A stretch of 64,000 nt of DNA. It comes from Gp6-AA40 sp963818645 (GTDB lineage: Bacteria; Acidobacteriota; Vicinamibacteria; Vicinamibacterales; UBA2999). Location: the NCBI GenBank assembly GCA_963818645.1, contig CAWFTF010000011.1, positions 1-64,000 on the forward strand, read 5' to 3'. Within the stretch, counting starts at the first letter, position 1. Every line of letters starts with the position of its first letter. Positions 20,126-27,841 of the stretch are shown in pieces. The position numbers were made by a program, and so were the translations under genes. A model generated the notes under the pieces. It was not told the DNA's origin, ran no database searches, and worked only from the letters and a program-made list of their open reading frames with translations.

Positions 20126-21388
20126 CTACGAAATCCTAGCACGCGACAGGGCCAAGTCAACCGCCTTCTCTCGACGCAGCCCGGCCACGAGGCGGCCAAT
20201 TCCGCCTTCCTTCTCAAACTGTGCACGTAACGCCGCAGGAGTTCGTCCGGCCCTGGTGGCGAAACGCTCGATTTCCTGGTCGATCTCCTGCTCGGTCACG
20301 ACGAGTCCTTCGCGGCGGGCTATCTCGTCCAGCACGAGCGCGCTCGCGACCGACGCCCGCGCCGGCTCCCGCTGCGCCTCCCGGAACTGTGCCCAGTCGA
20401 TGCCGGCCTGCCGCGGGTCCACATTCTGCTGCACCAACTGCCGCGCGAACTCCTCGAGGCGCCGATCGATCTCGCGTTCGGTGAGCGATGACGGCAAGTC
20501 GAACGTGATGCGCTCCGAGAGCTGCTTGAGGACCTCGCCGCGTAACTGTCGGGTGGAGTTCTCATCGGCTTCGGACTGCAGATCCGTGCGAACGCGCTCG
20601 CGTAAGGCAGCGATCGAATCGAACTCGCCCACGTCCTTCGCAAACTCGTCGTCCAGTTCGGGCAGCACGCGACGCCGGAGCTCCTTGACCGTGACCGAGT
20701 ACGCGACGTCGGTGTTCGCCATTTCGGCGACCGTGTAGTCCTCGGGGAAGTGGATCGTGAAGGTCTTTTCGCTGCCGGGCGAGAGGCCGATCAGATTGGC
20801 ATCGAACCCGGGAGGATTCGCCTTCGATCCGATCTCAATGCTCACGCCGTCGTGACGGTCCGGACCGGATGTGTCCTGCCGAACGAGATCCACGACGACC
20901 GTGTCGCCGTCGGTAGATGGGCGCCCTTCGACCGGTTCGAACTTCGCCGCGCGCTCGCGCAGACTCTGGAGGGTCTGGTCCACTGCGTCTTCGGTGATAG
21001 CAACCGGTGTCCGCGTTCCCGTCAGCGTCGTCAGATCGCCGGGATCGAAAGCGGGAACTGTTTCGATCGCCGCCGTGAAGCGCAGCGGCTGCCCCTCCTG
21101 AAGCGCGACGTCGCGCACGTTCGGCGTGTCGATCGGCTCGATGCCGCGTTCCTGCAGCGCCTCTTCAACCGCTCGCGGGATGAGGCCGTGCATCACTTCG
21201 TGGAGGATCTGTTCGCGGAACCGCTTCTTGATGAGCGTCGCGGGAACCTTGCCTGGCCGGAACCCTGGGACCTTGACCTTCTTATAGCCCTGCGCGACGC
21301 GATCGATCTCTGCGTCAACAACGGAGCTGTCGATCTCGATGGTGACCGTCTTCTGGGTTTCGCTGACGTCGGTGAACTCTGTCTTCAT
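20126..21388 (-). CDS. tig: Trigger factor, ribosome-associated chaperone and peptidyl-prolyl isomerase
   Basis: A 420-residue chaperone. The N-terminal ribosome-binding domain shows EIDSSVVDAEIDRVAQGYKKVKVPGFRPGKVPATLIKKRF, where GFRPGK is the L23-binding signature. An FKBP-like domain (DTVVVDLVRQ... KTFTIHFPEDYTVAEMANTDVAYSVTVKELRRRVLPELDDEF) and the helical C-terminal arms follow. ATG 21388 is chosen; a longer frame up to 21499 only translates the repeat array. It heads the tig-clpP-clpX-lon block. Confidence 0.96.
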   Translation of the reverse strand: MKTEFTDVSETQKTVTIEIDSSVVDAEIDRVAQGYKKVKVPGFRPGKVPATLIKKRFREQILHEVMHGLIPRAVEEALQERGIEPIDTPNVRDVALQEGQPLRFTAAIETVPAFDPGDLTTLTGTRTPVAITEDAVDQTLQSLRERAAKFEPVEGRPSTDGDTVVVDLVRQDTSGPDRHDGVSIEIGSKANPPGFDANLIGLSPGSEKTFTIHFPEDYTVAEMANTDVAYSVTVKELRRRVLPELDDEFAKDVGEFDSIAALRERVRTDLQSEADENSTRQLRGEVLKQLSERITFDLPSSLTEREIDRRLEEFARQLVQQNVDPRQAGIDWAQFREAQREPARASVASALVLDEIARREGLVVTEQEIDQEIERFATRAGRTPAALRAQFEKEGGIGRLVAGLRREKAVDLALSRARIS

Positions 21389-21409
21389 TCGGCTGTGGGC
21401 TAACAGGCA

Positions 21410-21497
21410 AGACCGGAACCTGAAACGAGGAACTTCGAACTGAGAACACGAACCCGGAACACGAACATGGAACCGGGAGCGTGGAACTGGGAACTGC
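21410..21497. repeat. GGAAC-type heptad array upstream of tig
   Basis: Units GGAACCT, GAAACGA, GGAACTT, CGAACTG, AGAACAC, GAACCCG, GAACACG follow with AAC recurring every 7 bases (occasional 6-base slips). It shares long stretches with the array at 23906, e.g. CGAACTGAGAAC and GTGGAACTGGGAACT. Confidence 0.85.
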
Positions 21498-21848
21498 ACC
21501 AGATCCTACGACGATCCGCTCACATCTTACATTAGCGCAACAGGTCCTCTCGTTCCTCAACGGAGCGGCCGGCCTCTGCGTTCGTCGAACATGTGCTTTT
21601 GATTTCAATGCCGTTATCGACCTGGCGTCGATCGCAGCGTCCGGCTTCAGCTGGACCGAGTGAGAACCTGCGCACACTGTCTCGAATCAGGTCACAGCGC
21701 CTTCCCGATCCTGCGCGTTAGTGCAGGTCATTCCTGTGATCCAATTTCAAAATGCGCTTATTTCTCAGTAGTTTACAAAAGACACGCTTGAGCTGCTGAG
21801 TGACCCTCGGCATATTGGAAAAAGCCTTAACCGCAAAGGGGAATTCCA
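21498..21848. other. Intergenic region without a recognised gene
   Basis: This gap separates the divergent tig and PKD-protein genes. It is more AT-rich near 21720-21840. No convincing -35/-10 pair, RNA gene or conserved ORF was recognised; AAAGGGGA about 6 bases before 21849 is the ribosome site of the PKD-protein gene. Confidence 0.4.
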
Positions 21849-23828
21849 ATGCGCCACACAGCTTCCTCGTTTCGTTGGCTAGTCGTCGTCACCGGGTTCA
21901 TTCTGTCGGCCCTCGCACCCGAGCGCGCGTTTGCAGAGCGCCAGGTGTCGAGTGTGCTGATCGTCATGTCTGATAACGCGCCCACGGCGAACTCCGTCCG
22001 GAGCGCGCTGCTAGGCCAGGGCATACCAATCGTGAACGTCGACGCCCGGTGCAACGGTGCGAAGCCGCCGCTCGCGACGCTGCAGACGTACGACGTGGTC
22101 ATTGCCTGGACCAACTGCGGCCTGCCGGACAGCGTTGGCTGGGGCAATGTGCTGGCCGACTACGTCGATGGCGGTGGCCATCTGGTCCTCGCCTCGTTTT
22201 CGTGGTTCGGGCCGTCGATCGACTTCGACGGCCGGATTGCCGCTCCCGGCTATTCGCCGTTCGACTCCGGCGGGGCGCAGTTCACCTCGAGCCCGCTCGG
22301 CACGTACGACGCGCTGCACCCGCTCATGTCTGGCGTGTTCTCGGTCACCTCGATGCTACGCAACAACGTGACTGTCGATCCGGGCGCGACACTCGTTGCA
22401 CGCTGGGCGGACGGCCAGCCGTTTGCCGCCGTCAACGATGCCTGCAACATCGTCGGCATCAACGCGTATCCGGGCAGCAATTGGAGCGGCGATTTGATGC
22501 GGGTCTTTATCAACGCCGTTAGACTCGAGTGCCGGGGCGAGCCGCCGGCCGCGAATGCCGGCGTCGATCAGAGCGTGAACGAACAACAGCTCGTGACGCT
22601 CGATGGCAGCGGCAGCAGCGATCCCGACGGCGACGCGTTGTCGTATTCGTGGGCCCAGGTCAGCGGCCCGCCCGTCGTGATGTCGGATCCCACCGCGGCG
22701 AAGCCGACCTTCATGGCACCGTTCGTCGTGCTCGGCGGGGAGACGCTCACGTTCGAGCTGACCGTGACGGCGAATGGCGACACTGACACGGATACGGTCA
22801 GCATCTCGGTCGTCAACGTGAACCATGCCCCGGTCGCGGCTGCCGGCGACGATCAGTCGATTGCCGAGGGCTCCCTGGTCACGCTCGATGGCCAGGACAG
22901 CTTCGACGTCGATGCCGATCCGATCAGCTATACGTGGGTCCAGATCAGCGGCCCCGCGGTGACACTCAACGGCGCGAACACCGCGACGCCCAGCTTTACG
23001 GCTCCGCTCGTGAGCGTCAGCGCCAGCGCTCGCAGCCTGGTCTCGTCGACGACACTGGTCTTCAAGCTGGTCGTCGATGACGGCTTCCCGCAGGATGCGC
23101 CGGCTCCAGGCTACGAGCTGGAAAACGTCGAAGACATCATCACGATCGATGTCAGCAACCTGAACAACAACCCGGTCGCCGACGCCGGTCTCGACAAAAC
23201 CGTGAGCGAGCGCAGCGAAGTTGTGCTGACCGGCAAAGGAACTGATCCGGACGGCGACCCGCTCACGTACTCATGGCTGCAGATCGACGGTCCGTCAGTG
23301 CCACTCACAGGCAGCGACGGCCCGACGCCGAGTCTGACGACGCCATTCGTCGGCGCCGGTGGGCTGCAACTGACCTATCAGCTCACGGTGCAGGACGAGT
23401 ATGGCGGCGTGGCGACGGATACCGTAGTCGTGCGCGTGCAGAACGCCAACGATCCTCCGCTGGCGTCCGCGGCACGGCCGACTCTCGCTTGCATCTGGCC
23501 GCCGAACCATGGGCTCGTGCAGATCGGTATCGTTGGCGTCAGCGACGCGAACGACAACGCGACCATCATCATCGACCGAGTCACCCAGGACGAACCGACC
23601 AACGGTCTCGGCGACGGCGACACCGCGATTGACGCGTTCATCAATCGCGACGGCACCGTGCTGCTGCGTGCCGAGCGAGATGGCAAGGGCGACGGGCGCG
23701 TGTATCACATCCACTTCACCGCGTCCGATCTCGAGGGCAGCGCCTCGGGCTCGGTGACGGTGTGTGTGGCGCAGCAGAAGAATCGGGTGGCCGTCGACGG
23801 CGGCGAGCTGTACGACTCGACACGGTAG
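21849..23828 (+). CDS. Secreted protein with three PKD/REJ-like Ig domains
   Basis: A 659-residue exported protein. A signal peptide ends near FILSALAPERAFA. Residues 35-225 form an alpha/beta domain (VLIVMSDNAPT...VVIAWTNCG...GGGHLVLASFSWFG) that resembles the ThuA/glutamine-amidotransferase-like group found in surface proteins. Three tandem beta-domains follow, each opening with a PxANAGxDQ-like motif and LDGSGSSDPDGDALSYSWAQVSGP. The last about 110 residues (CIWPPNHGLVQIGIVGVSDANDN) are the WPPNH domain usual at the end of such proteins. No sortase, PEP-CTERM or anchor signal is seen at the C-terminus. Adhesion or polymer binding is possible, not shown. Confidence 0.85.
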   Translation: MRHTASSFRWLVVVTGFILSALAPERAFAERQVSSVLIVMSDNAPTANSVRSALLGQGIPIVNVDARCNGAKPPLATLQTYDVVIAWTNCGLPDSVGWGNVLADYVDGGGHLVLASFSWFGPSIDFDGRIAAPGYSPFDSGGAQFTSSPLGTYDALHPLMSGVFSVTSMLRNNVTVDPGATLVARWADGQPFAAVNDACNIVGINAYPGSNWSGDLMRVFINAVRLECRGEPPAANAGVDQSVNEQQLVTLDGSGSSDPDGDALSYSWAQVSGPPVVMSDPTAAKPTFMAPFVVLGGETLTFELTVTANGDTDTDTVSISVVNVNHAPVAAAGDDQSIAEGSLVTLDGQDSFDVDADPISYTWVQISGPAVTLNGANTATPSFTAPLVSVSASARSLVSSTTLVFKLVVDDGFPQDAPAPGYELENVEDIITIDVSNLNNNPVADAGLDKTVSERSEVVLTGKGTDPDGDPLTYSWLQIDGPSVPLTGSDGPTPSLTTPFVGAGGLQLTYQLTVQDEYGGVATDTVVVRVQNANDPPLASAARPTLACIWPPNHGLVQIGIVGVSDANDNATIIIDRVTQDEPTNGLGDGDTAIDAFINRDGTVLLRAERDGKGDGRVYHIHFTASDLEGSASGSVTVCVAQQKNRVAVDGGELYDSTR

Positions 23829-23905
23829 GCAGGTCGTGGAGGCGGTTGACGTCCTTCCGCCTCCACGATGTAGACGATAGACGTCGGGAGTGACGGAGAA
23901 ATTTC

Positions 23906-23985
23906 GAACTGAGAACGCGAACCCGGAACAGGAACGTGGAACTGGGAACTACAGCTTTCTTCCAGGTTCCGGGTTCCTGGTTCCG
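23906..23985. repeat. GGAAC-type heptad array with inversion, near the tRNA gene
   Basis: Left half: CGAACTG, AGAACGC, GAACCCG, GAACAGG, AACGTGG, AACTGGG; right half after ACAGCTTTCT: TCCAGGT, TCCGGGT, TCCTGGT, the reverse complement of the left motif. It lies between the PKD gene and the 3' end of tRNA-Leu and could fold into a terminator-like stem for either. Confidence 0.88.
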
Positions 23986-23988
23986 TAG

Positions 23989-24072
23989 TGCGAAAGGAGG
24001 GACTCGAACCCCCATACCCTTTCGGGTACCAGATCCTAAGTCTGGCGCGTCTGCCAGTTCCGCCACTTTCGC
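23989..24072 (-). tRNA. tRNA-Leu (anticodon UAG)
   Basis: On the minus strand the sequence starts GCGAAAG TG GCGGAACTGGCAGACGC, with acceptor pair GCGAAAG/CTTTCGC. The anticodon stem-loop is CCAGA-CTTAGGA-TCTGG, with anticodon TAG. A long class II variable arm (ACCCGAAAGGGT) and the T-arm GGGGGTTCGAGTCCCTC follow, so it is a leucine tRNA. The discriminator is A; the next bases are CTA, so CCA is not fully encoded and must be added. Confidence 0.95.
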
Positions 24073-24126
24073 GTCCGATCAGCCTATCACGGGCAACGGT
24101 CCGAAGGGGCGACGGGACGATGGTGC

Positions 24127-24165
24127 GAGGGTCCGGGGTCCGGGGTCCGGGGTCCGGCGGGTCAG
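24127..24165. repeat. GGGTCCG heptad array
   Basis: Four near-perfect tandem copies of GGGTCCG followed by a degenerate copy, between the dam-like gene and the tRNA. It is the most regular of the window's heptad arrays. Confidence 0.9.
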
Positions 24166-24168
24166 GTG

Positions 24169-25176
24169 TTACGCCGTTTTCCGTCGAGCCTTGGGCCGCA
24201 TCCGCAGCATCCGTGGTCGAACGTTGGCGAGACGGGCTGCGCGCTTCACGTTCGAGATGATGAGCTCATCGACCGGGCCGCGTGAGGACGCACGCGAGTT
24301 AATGGCGCGTCGTGCCGGAACGCGGCTGATCTTGAGTTGCACCCTCTGCGCGTCGACCGTCGTGTAGGCCTTCATGATTTCCGCGGCGCTCGAGTTCGAC
24401 ACCACGACACGCGCGCCGCGTTTGCACGCGCCGACGACCGCCTGCTGAAGCCGCCACTGATCGAACGACGTGAACCCGCCGGCCGTGTAGTGGGCGAAGT
24501 TCGACGTTCGACTGAGTGGCGCATACGGCGGATCACAGTAGACGAAATCTCCCCGTCCACAGCGGGCGAGCGTCTCGTCGAACGGGGAGAGCGTGATCGA
24601 CACGCGATCGTTCCGCAGAGCAGCGCCGACGGCGCGGATGTGCGTCTCGTCGCAGATGCGCGGGTCGGTGTAGCGTCCGGCAGGCACGTTGAACCCGCCC
24701 CGCCGATTCAGTCGGAAGAGTCCGTTGAAGCCGGTTCGGTTCAGGAAGATCAGCATCGCCGCCAATTCGGGCGTGTACCGCAAGGCGACTTCATGCTGGC
24801 TCGATGACTGCGCCTGCAGCGTCGCACGCGCGGGGTTGAAGCGTTGATCGCGAACGTCGTAGTAGCACTCGTTTCCCGATTTCCGGTACTCGTGTGCCAA
24901 CGCCTTCAACTCCTGGATCACATCGTCGGCGCGATCCCGCACCGTCCAGTAACAGCCGATCAGATCGGGGTTGACGTCGCAGAGTTGAATCTCGCAGCGA
25001 TCCAGGCGACCGATGTTCAGGAGATCGAAGAACACGGCGCCACTGCCAACGAAAGGTTCGACGTAACGCGAGAAGGTCGGCGGATAGTGCTCAGAGAGAG
25101 CCGGAAGGAGCTGACGTTTGCCGCCGGCCCACTTCAGGAGCGGGCGGACGGTCGAGGTCGATGCACGCATCTGCAC
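24169..25176 (-). CDS. dam: Dam-like DNA adenine N6-methyltransferase (D12 class)
   Basis: A 335-residue enzyme of the alpha-class adenine methyltransferases, which usually modify GATC. Motif X LLKWAGGKRQLLP, motif I EPFVGSGAVFFDLL, IFLNRTGFNGLFRLNRRGGFNVPAG (target-recognition side) and catalytic motif IV YCDPPYAPLS are all present. No cognate restriction enzyme is seen, so it is an orphan methylase. Its ATG lies three bases after the stop of the ribbon-helix-helix gene, which follows the SPFH gene, so all three look co-transcribed. The C-terminal about 60 residues are unusually Arg-rich. GATC specificity is inferred from family. Confidence 0.88.
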   Translation of the reverse strand: MQMRASTSTVRPLLKWAGGKRQLLPALSEHYPPTFSRYVEPFVGSGAVFFDLLNIGRLDRCEIQLCDVNPDLIGCYWTVRDRADDVIQELKALAHEYRKSGNECYYDVRDQRFNPARATLQAQSSSQHEVALRYTPELAAMLIFLNRTGFNGLFRLNRRGGFNVPAGRYTDPRICDETHIRAVGAALRNDRVSITLSPFDETLARCGRGDFVYCDPPYAPLSRTSNFAHYTAGGFTSFDQWRLQQAVVGACKRGARVVVSNSSAAEIMKAYTTVDAQRVQLKISRVPARRAINSRASSRGPVDELIISNVKRAARLANVRPRMLRMRPKARRKTA

Positions 25177-25179
25177 GAC

Positions 25180-25383
25180 TCAAGTATCGGTCGAAGGATC
25201 GCCTTCTGTAGAGTCCTCATTTGCGGGGGAGACCCGCGAAGCTCGACCGCTACGCCGCAACGACTCTCTGAGCAGGTACTCGATCTGGGCGTTCAGGCTG
25301 CGAAGATCGTCGTTCGCCCAGCGCTGAACGCCCTCGAGGACGCCTGCATCGATACGGAGAAGGAAGGACTTTCGGTCTGCCAA
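25180..25383 (-). CDS. Small ribbon-helix-helix (Arc-like) DNA-binding protein
   Basis: A 67-residue protein. Residues 1-42 (ADRKSFLLRIDAGVLEGVQRWANDDLRSLNAQIEYLLRESL) match an Arc/MetJ-type RHH: a beta-strand then two helices with the SLNAQIE turn. The tail is acidic and probably disordered. It lies 11 bases after the SPFH gene and three before dam. Arc-like genes next to SPFH genes appear in other bacteria as I recall. It may bind the palindrome in the operon promoter, which is inference; an antitoxin role is possible but no toxin is visible. Confidence 0.8.
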   Translation of the reverse strand: MADRKSFLLRIDAGVLEGVQRWANDDLRSLNAQIEYLLRESLRRSGRASRVSPANEDSTEGDPSTDT

Positions 25384-25394
25384 GTGGGGTCAGC

Positions 25395-26285
25395 CTATTG
25401 ATGAATGGTCCCGGTGTTCAGGATCGGCTGGGCCGCCTTCTCGCCGCACAGCACGACGAGCAGGTTGCTGACCATCGCCGCTTTGCGCTCTTCATCCAGG
25501 TGGACGATGCCCTTGTGCGAGAGCTGTTCGAGGGCCATTTCCACCATCCCGACCGCACCCTCGACGATCAGTTTGCGGGCGGCGATGATCGCGCCAGCCT
25601 GCTGCCGTTGCAGCATCGCGGCCGCAATCTCCTGTGAATAGGCCATGTGGCTGAAACGTGCCTCGAGGACTTCGACGCCGGCCTTTTCCAACCGCTGCTG
25701 GACCTCCTTCTTCAGATGATCGGCGACTGCGGCCGTCGATCCTCGGAGGGAGACGATGTGATCCTCGTGTGAGTCGTAGGGGTAGCTCGTGGCGGCGTTG
25801 CGGAGCGCAGCCTCGCTCTGCACTCTGACGTAGTTCTCGTAGTCGTTCACCTCGAACATCGCTTCCGCCGTTTCGACGACCCGCCACACCACGACGGCGG
25901 CGATGTCGACGGGATTGCCATCCTGATCGTTGACCTTGAGTTGAGAACTCTCGAAGTTGCGCACCCGCAGCGAGATCTTGGTTTTGTTGAAGAAGGGGTT
26001 TGCCCAGCGCAATCCTGCAACCTTGGCGGTGCCCATGTAGCTACCGAAGAGCTGCAGTACCTTTGCCTCGTTGGGTGCCACCATGAAGAAGCCCTTGAGG
26101 AGGAAGATCCACAGAATCGGAAATACCGCCAATGCTGTGATGAAGAGCACGGTAGCCAACCCATCGTTCCCGGCAAGGAACGCCTGCCTTCCCGCTCTGA
26201 AGAAGGGAATGCCGGCCAACGGCAGAAGGACCAGAGGAAGCAGCGGAAGCCCAGGAACCCCATGGCGTAAGCGTTCGCGAACCAT
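25395..26285 (-). CDS. SPFH/Band-7 (stomatin-prohibitin-flotillin-HflK/C) membrane protein
   Basis: A 296-residue protein anchored by two N-terminal hydrophobic segments (LPLVLLPLAGIPF and VLFITALAVFPILWIFLL), followed by the SPFH domain (GFFMVAPNEAKVLQLFGSY...ISLRVRNFESSQLKVNDQDGNPVDIAAVVVWRV) and a helical C-terminal part. Such proteins form large membrane rings or microdomains and can gate membrane proteases. The start at 26285 is fixed by AGGAGG six bases upstream. It leads an operon with an RHH protein and a Dam-like methylase. The promoter carries a perfect palindrome. Confidence 0.9.
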   Translation of the reverse strand: MVRERLRHGVPGLPLLPLVLLPLAGIPFFRAGRQAFLAGNDGLATVLFITALAVFPILWIFLLKGFFMVAPNEAKVLQLFGSYMGTAKVAGLRWANPFFNKTKISLRVRNFESSQLKVNDQDGNPVDIAAVVVWRVVETAEAMFEVNDYENYVRVQSEAALRNAATSYPYDSHEDHIVSLRGSTAAVADHLKKEVQQRLEKAGVEVLEARFSHMAYSQEIAAAMLQRQQAGAIIAARKLIVEGAVGMVEMALEQLSHKGIVHLDEERKAAMVSNLLVVLCGEKAAQPILNTGTIHQ

Positions 26286-26327
26286 CGACGTCCTCCTAAA
26301 AGGGCGGAAGCCCTTCAGTGATGTCTT

Positions 26328-26358
26328 AGTGATATCACTTTGAAATCTCAAGTGTCAA
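26328..26358 (-). promoter_or_regulatory. Promoter with perfect 12-bp palindrome upstream of the SPFH operon
   Basis: On the minus strand TTGACA (26358-26353) and TATCAC (26334-26329) are spaced by 18 bases. The exact palindrome AGTGATATCACT at 26328-26339 covers the -10 box, and a further AGTGAT half-site lies at 26317-26322. This is the geometry of a repressor operator. The binding protein is unknown; the operon's own RHH protein is a candidate. Confidence 0.6.
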
Positions 26359-26422
26359 TGGTTGAGCGTCGACGCGCTGTTTTCTTAGGCGGGGAGACGC
26401 ACGCTCGAATTGCGCAGGTAAT

Positions 26423-26896
26423 TCAGGGTCGTAGCTCGATCATCTCGTGTGAGAGCTGGTCACCAACCACACGAAGCTTTGCTACCGCGATCGGAAGAGT
26501 GAATCGGCGCGGGCCCGCACTGCCAGGATTTAGAAACAGCACGCCGTGACGAATCTCTGCGTCTGGGCGATGCGAATGGCCGTAGATGACTGCCGCGAAG
26601 CCGGCGGCTGTTGGATCGAGATCGAGTGCGGCGACGTCGTGCAGAACGTAGAACTGCAGCTGGCCGACTTCGACGACGTCTGTCATCGGTAGCGCCTTTG
26701 CCCACTCGCCGGTGTCCACATTTCCACGAACGGCAAACGTCGGGGCGATGGCTCGAAGTTGTTCGAGGATCTGCGCGCCCCCGACATCGCCGGCATGGAC
26801 GATCAGGTCTGAGCCTTTCAGCGCCTCGGTCGCCTCTGGTCGAAGCAGTCCATGCGTGTCAGAGATGACACCAACGATGATGGCCGTCCGACTCAC
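26423..26896 (-). CDS. YfcE/MJ0936-type metallophosphoesterase
   Basis: A 157-residue calcineurin-like phosphodiesterase. All metal-binding motifs are visible: GVISDTHG, VHAGDVGG, GNVD and YGHSHRP, with NPGSAGPRR near the end as in YfcE. It probably hydrolyses small phosphodiesters in the cytosol using two metal ions; the physiological substrate is unknown for the family. It shares its strand and a short spacing with the cupin gene upstream, five bases apart, so they are likely co-transcribed. Confidence 0.92.
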   Translation of the reverse strand: MSRTAIIVGVISDTHGLLRPEATEALKGSDLIVHAGDVGGAQILEQLRAIAPTFAVRGNVDTGEWAKALPMTDVVEVGQLQFYVLHDVAALDLDPTAAGFAAVIYGHSHRPDAEIRHGVLFLNPGSAGPRRFTLPIAVAKLRVVGDQLSHEMIELRP

Positions 26897-26901
26897 CGGA
26901 C

Positions 26902-27336
26902 TTACGGCTCGGTGTTGATGGCGTAGTAGGCGATCGTCTTCGTCGGTACTTCCTTGAACCAGTGCGGCGTCTTTGCTGGAATCGTGATGACGTCGCCCTT
27001 CGTCAGATGATGCGAGTCGCCACCCTGAACGCTCGGCGCGCGACGCTGGCCGGGCACCGTGTCTCTGGCATCCACTAACGTTCCACCTGTCACGAACGTC
27101 GCCTCGCCCTCGACGATGATGAAGACATGGTTCGTCTTCTCATGGACTTCGACTTCGCCGGCGCCGCGACGCTGAGCCAGGACGATGAGGCCATGGTCGC
27201 CGATGATCTGGCCGCCCTTTGCCATCGTCGCAGACACTTTCTCGTGCGGCACGTAAGTCACGACGGTTGGAACACCATCAGCGGCCACGACGACCGCCAT
27301 CGTCAGAACCATCGTCAGCGTCCGTAGGAGCTTCAT
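26902..27336 (-). CDS. Exported cupin-domain protein
   Basis: A 144-residue protein with a signal peptide (MKLLRTLTMVLTMAVVVAADG) and one cupin barrel: VHEKTNHVFIIVEGEATFVTGG contributes the first His/Glu cluster and DSHHLTKGDVITIPAKTPHWFKEV the second with its His. It probably binds a metal in the periplasm; activity is unknown. The ATG overlaps the deaminase stop by four bases (ATGA), so translation is coupled, which is odd for an exported cupin and a cytosolic deaminase. Confidence 0.85.
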   Translation of the reverse strand: MKLLRTLTMVLTMAVVVAADGVPTVVTYVPHEKVSATMAKGGQIIGDHGLIVLAQRRGAGEVEVHEKTNHVFIIVEGEATFVTGGTLVDARDTVPGQRRAPSVQGGDSHHLTKGDVITIPAKTPHWFKEVPTKTIAYYAINTEP

Positions 27337-27815
27337 ATCGCCTCCGTTTGTAGTGGTGGCCAGTATCCTATGTGAACCTCGCGTGCTTCGCTCAATGGCA
27401 TCGGGCCGGTCACGGTGACCTTTTCAGCGGCGCGGGCGAAGAGCTCGGTACAGGGGATCAGGAAATTGCGTCCCGCAATCGCGCCAAGCTGCTCTGAAGA
27501 CAGCGCGAACACGACCGACCGAATGCCGGCCCAATACAGCTTGCCTGCGCACATCGCACACGGCTCACAGCTTGTGTAGAGAACACTTCGTCGAATCTCA
27601 TCCGGCGACAGGCGTCGGATTGCCTCGGCGACGAGATTCGTTTCGGCATGGGCCGTTGGATCACGGTCAGTGAAGACCGTGTTCTTCGCGGTCAGGACGA
27701 CCGCGTCGTCGATCGTGAGAAGCGAGCCGAACGGATGGTTACCTTCTGCTCTGGCTTCTCGGGCGAGCTCGATGGCTTGCTTGAGGAAACGCTCCTGAAT
27801 GTCTCTCGAAGACAT
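27333..27815 (-). CDS. Cytidine/deoxycytidylate deaminase-family zinc enzyme (nucleobase deaminase)
   Basis: A 160-residue cytosolic deaminase. The zinc site is complete: HAETN (His and catalytic Glu) and SCEPCAMCAGKLYWAGI (PCxxC). The ordering and the NHPFGSLLT opening resemble guanine deaminase GuaD and TadA-like proteins rather than free cytidine deaminases. The C-terminal GYWPPL end is typical of the nucleoside-deaminase group seen in many soil bacteria. ATG 27815 is chosen as more typical; 27833 is also possible. First gene of a likely three-gene operon with the cupin and phosphoesterase. Confidence 0.85.
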   Translation of the reverse strand: MSSRDIQERFLKQAIELAREARAEGNHPFGSLLTIDDAVVLTAKNTVFTDRDPTAHAETNLVAEAIRRLSPDEIRRSVLYTSCEPCAMCAGKLYWAGIRSVVFALSSEQLGAIAGRNFLIPCTELFARAAEKVTVTGPMPLSEAREVHIGYWPPLQTEAI

Positions 27816-27841
27816 GAGAGACGACAGTAGCACTGTCTGTG

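Noticed and set aside
21389..21499. N-terminal extension of trigger factor
   Set aside because: The extra 37 residues only translate the heptad array (FPVPRSRFHVRVPGS), while MKTEFTDVSE is the family start.
23906..24165. Integration site of a mobile island at tRNA-Leu
   Set aside because: No integrase and no duplicated tRNA end were seen; flanking repeats are the local heptad arrays.
25180..25383. Antitoxin of a toxin-antitoxin pair
   Set aside because: RHH antitoxins are common, but neither neighbour (SPFH protein, Dam-like methylase) resembles a toxin.
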